NCBI RefSeq assembly: GCF_003265995.1
Contig: NZ_MVJN01000009.1
Span: 110,866 to 174,865 of the forward strand
DNA from: Legionella quinlivanii
GTDB lineage: Bacteria > Pseudomonadota > Gammaproteobacteria > Legionellales > Legionellaceae
Length of the DNA stretch: 64,000 nucleotides
Reading direction: 5' to 3'
Below the pieces are notes generated by a model that saw only the letters and a list, made by a program, of their open reading frames with translations, ran no database searches and was not told the DNA's origin. This document shows positions 62,427-64,000 of the stretch, piece after piece. The position numbers and the translations under genes were made by a program. Position 1 is the stretch's first letter; each line of letters begins with the position of its first letter.

Positions 62427-63845
62427 ATGGTTGTCAGAACAAGGTTTGCCCCAAGCCCGACAGGGCTGCTTCATGTAGGCGGTGTTCGCACTGCTTTGTA
62501 TTCATGGCTTTACGCCAGGCATCATCAGGGTGAATTTATACTTCGGATTGAAGATACGGATCAGGAGCGTTCGACCAAAGAATCAGTACAGGCCATTCTC
62601 GATGGTATGGCATGGCTTAATCTCCACTCTGACAAGGGACCTTTCTACCAGTCAGAGCGTTATGAACGTTATGAAGAAATTGCCAGCCTGTTGCTAGAGC
62701 AGGGCATGGCCTACCGATGTACTTGCTCAAAAGAACGTCTCGAAGCCTTGAGAGAAGCGCAGTTGGCTGCTAAACAAAAGCCTCAGTATGACGGGCATTG
62801 CCGGGAAATGAATCTCGCGCCTACTGATGAAGCGCATGTGATTCGCTTCAAAAATCCGAAATCGGGAGTGGTCAGTTTCTCTGATCAGGTTTATGGTGAT
62901 ATTCACGTGGATAATGCTGAACTGGATGATTTGATCCTTGTCCGTTCGGATGGCCATCCAACTTACAATTTTGCCGTGGTTATTGACGATCTGGATATGG
63001 AAATTACTCACGTTATTCGTGGAGATGATCACATCAACAACACTCCGCGCCAAATTAATCTTTTCAAAGCCCTGAATGCGCCAATTCCTGTTTTTGCTCA
63101 TTTGCCAATGATCCTCGGTGATGACGGAAAGCGTTTATCAAAACGTCATGGTGCGGTCAGCGTCATGCAGTTTAAAGAGGAGGGGATATTACCTCAGGCC
63201 TTGTTGAATTATCTGGTTCGTTTAGGTTGGTCACATGGCGATCAGGAAATATTTTCTCTGAAAGAGATGATTGAGTTTTTTGACTTAAAACATGTCAGCC
63301 GCGGTGTATCAAGCTTTAATTATGAAAAATTATACTGGCTTAATCAGCATTATCTGAAAGAACAAGACCCTGCTCAAACGGCAAAAGCGCTTGCATGGCA
63401 TTTTGAAACACAGGGCATCCACACAGAAAAAGGGCCCGAGCTTTCGAATATCGTCGCGCTTCAGGCGGAACGTTGTAAAACGCTGGTGGAAATCTGTGAT
63501 AAAAGTCGCTATTTTTTCGAAGACGAAATTGCTTATGATGAGGATGCAGTTAAAAAACACCTGCGGCCTGTCATTCTCGAGCCTTTAGAAAAACTGTATA
63601 GCAGTTTGCTTGAACTCTCCGATTGGAATGCGGAAAAAATACATGAGTCGATTGACAAAGTTTGCAGCAAGTATGAAATTAATATGGGTAAGCTGGGCCA
63701 GCCTCTTCGTGTTGCAGTGACTGGTACTGGAATGTCACCTGCGATTGATCAAACACTGTTTTTAATCGGAAAAGAAAAAACTCTTGCTCGTTTGAATTAT
63801 GCTCTCGAACGTATTCGGGAGCGTGCTGCGGCAAGTGGCGGCTGA
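62427..63845 (+). CDS. gltX: Glutamyl-tRNA synthetase
   Basis: A 472-aa class I synthetase charging tRNA-Glu. HIGH-type motif FAPSPTGLLHVGG and KMSKS-type KRLSKRHGA are present, plus EDTDQERS. The ATG at 62427 has GGAGAG upstream and fits the usual N-terminus MVVRTRFAPSPTG; the longer frame from 62415 is rejected. Divergent from letS. Confidence 0.97.
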   Translation: MVVRTRFAPSPTGLLHVGGVRTALYSWLYARHHQGEFILRIEDTDQERSTKESVQAILDGMAWLNLHSDKGPFYQSERYERYEEIASLLLEQGMAYRCTCSKERLEALREAQLAAKQKPQYDGHCREMNLAPTDEAHVIRFKNPKSGVVSFSDQVYGDIHVDNAELDDLILVRSDGHPTYNFAVVIDDLDMEITHVIRGDDHINNTPRQINLFKALNAPIPVFAHLPMILGDDGKRLSKRHGAVSVMQFKEEGILPQALLNYLVRLGWSHGDQEIFSLKEMIEFFDLKHVSRGVSSFNYEKLYWLNQHYLKEQDPAQTAKALAWHFETQGIHTEKGPELSNIVALQAERCKTLVEICDKSRYFFEDEIAYDEDAVKKHLRPVILEPLEKLYSSLLELSDWNAEKIHESIDKVCSKYEINMGKLGQPLRVAVTGTGMSPAIDQTLFLIGKEKTLARLNYALERIRERAAASGG

Positions 63846-63854
63846 GAAAGCCAT

Positions 63855-63874
63855 GTAGGTCGGGCGCTTCGCCC
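63855..63874. repeat. Truncated copy of inverted repeat B
   Basis: GTAGGTCGGGCGCTTCGCCC, matching the left arm at 16055, 9 bp after the gltX stop. Confidence 0.75.
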
Positions 63875-63983
63875 ATAGCCGTCAGGCTAAGGAAAATATT
63901 TTTGTTTAACAGATTGAATAAATTGAAAAAAGAGCTAGAGTACCCTTTAAATTTTTTCCGGGCAGGAATAAACAAAGGGACTC

Positions 63984-64000
63984 TATGCTGTTGGATACCA
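63984..64000 (+). CDS. Possible start of a further gene (cut by window edge)
   Basis: ATGCTGTTGGATACC follows AAGGGACTCT, a plausible Shine-Dalgarno at good spacing, with TTGAAT/TAGAGT-like promoter elements upstream. Only five codons lie in the window, so the product cannot be named. Confidence 0.3.

Noticed and set aside
1..64000. tRNA, rRNA and complete insertion sequences
   Set aside because: No cloverleaf with CCA-type acceptor, rRNA segment or transposase frame was found on either strand by eye.

Overview
The window reads as chromosomal DNA of a Legionella-type gammaproteobacterium. Three kinds of evidence support this. First, there is a full-length LetS-type tripartite sensor kinase beside a pyrophosphate-type phosphofructokinase, two tandem type IV pilins and gltX. 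From memory this resembles the letS region of L. pneumophila, but I could not check synteny. Second, several large proteins without recognisable relatives look like Dot/Icm (type IVB) effectors, and three of them have PmrA-like boxes upstream. Third, the intergenic DNA carries many short palindromic elements. The assignment is an inference, since no marker gene could be searched.

Layout. 1-6.2 kb: a partial diheme cytochrome, an AddB-like nuclease gene translationally coupled to two membrane-protein genes, and pilU, followed by a 184-bp palindrome. 6.3-14.6 kb: a 1363-aa repeat protein directly upstream of murI, then a probable Rsm/CsrA-sponge small RNA on the minus strand with a LetA-like box, and two alpha/beta hydrolases. 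14.7-20.1 kb: an MFS transporter, a secreted (GCx)11 cysteine peptide followed by a terminator and a His-rich DUF6969-like gene, and two effector candidates, one with a HAD-like domain. 20.1-26.8 kb: glutamate-synthase-like flavoprotein, malic enzyme, YbdK-type ligase, a cytosolic SGNH hydrolase and folB. 27.2-35 kb: rph facing yicC-gmk-rpoZ-spoT-ridA, a retropepsin-like protease and uup. 35-43 kb: membrane proteins, a two-TM effector candidate, and a tight bdhA-adc-motA-motB cluster. 42.5-50 kb: dapA with a very short BamC-like lipoprotein, a QEGLA protein, a glutathionyl-hydroquinone reductase, then an overlapping run fdxA-yoaA-tsaB-trm112-kdsB. 50-58 kb: a 777-aa coiled-coil effector candidate, an APC permease, yjbQ/bolA, two pilins behind a sigma-54 promoter, and another coiled-coil protein. 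58-64 kb: pfp, letS, gltX and the first codons of a further gene.

How the parts connect. LetS is the sensor of the LetAS-RsmYZ-CsrA cascade that switches Legionella to the transmissive phase. The window encodes both LetS and, about 50 kb away, a minus-strand RNA with GGA motifs in three hairpin loops behind a near-consensus LetA box. Outputs known to belong to that switch in L. pneumophila (motility, stored-carbon use, effectors) are also represented: motAB next to hydroxybutyrate/acetoacetate genes, pilins, and effector candidates.

Limits. No CRISPR array, tRNA, rRNA, prophage or complete insertion sequence was seen. Start codons were moved from the longest frame wherever a Shine-Dalgarno sequence or signal peptide favoured an internal start, and each such choice is stated.
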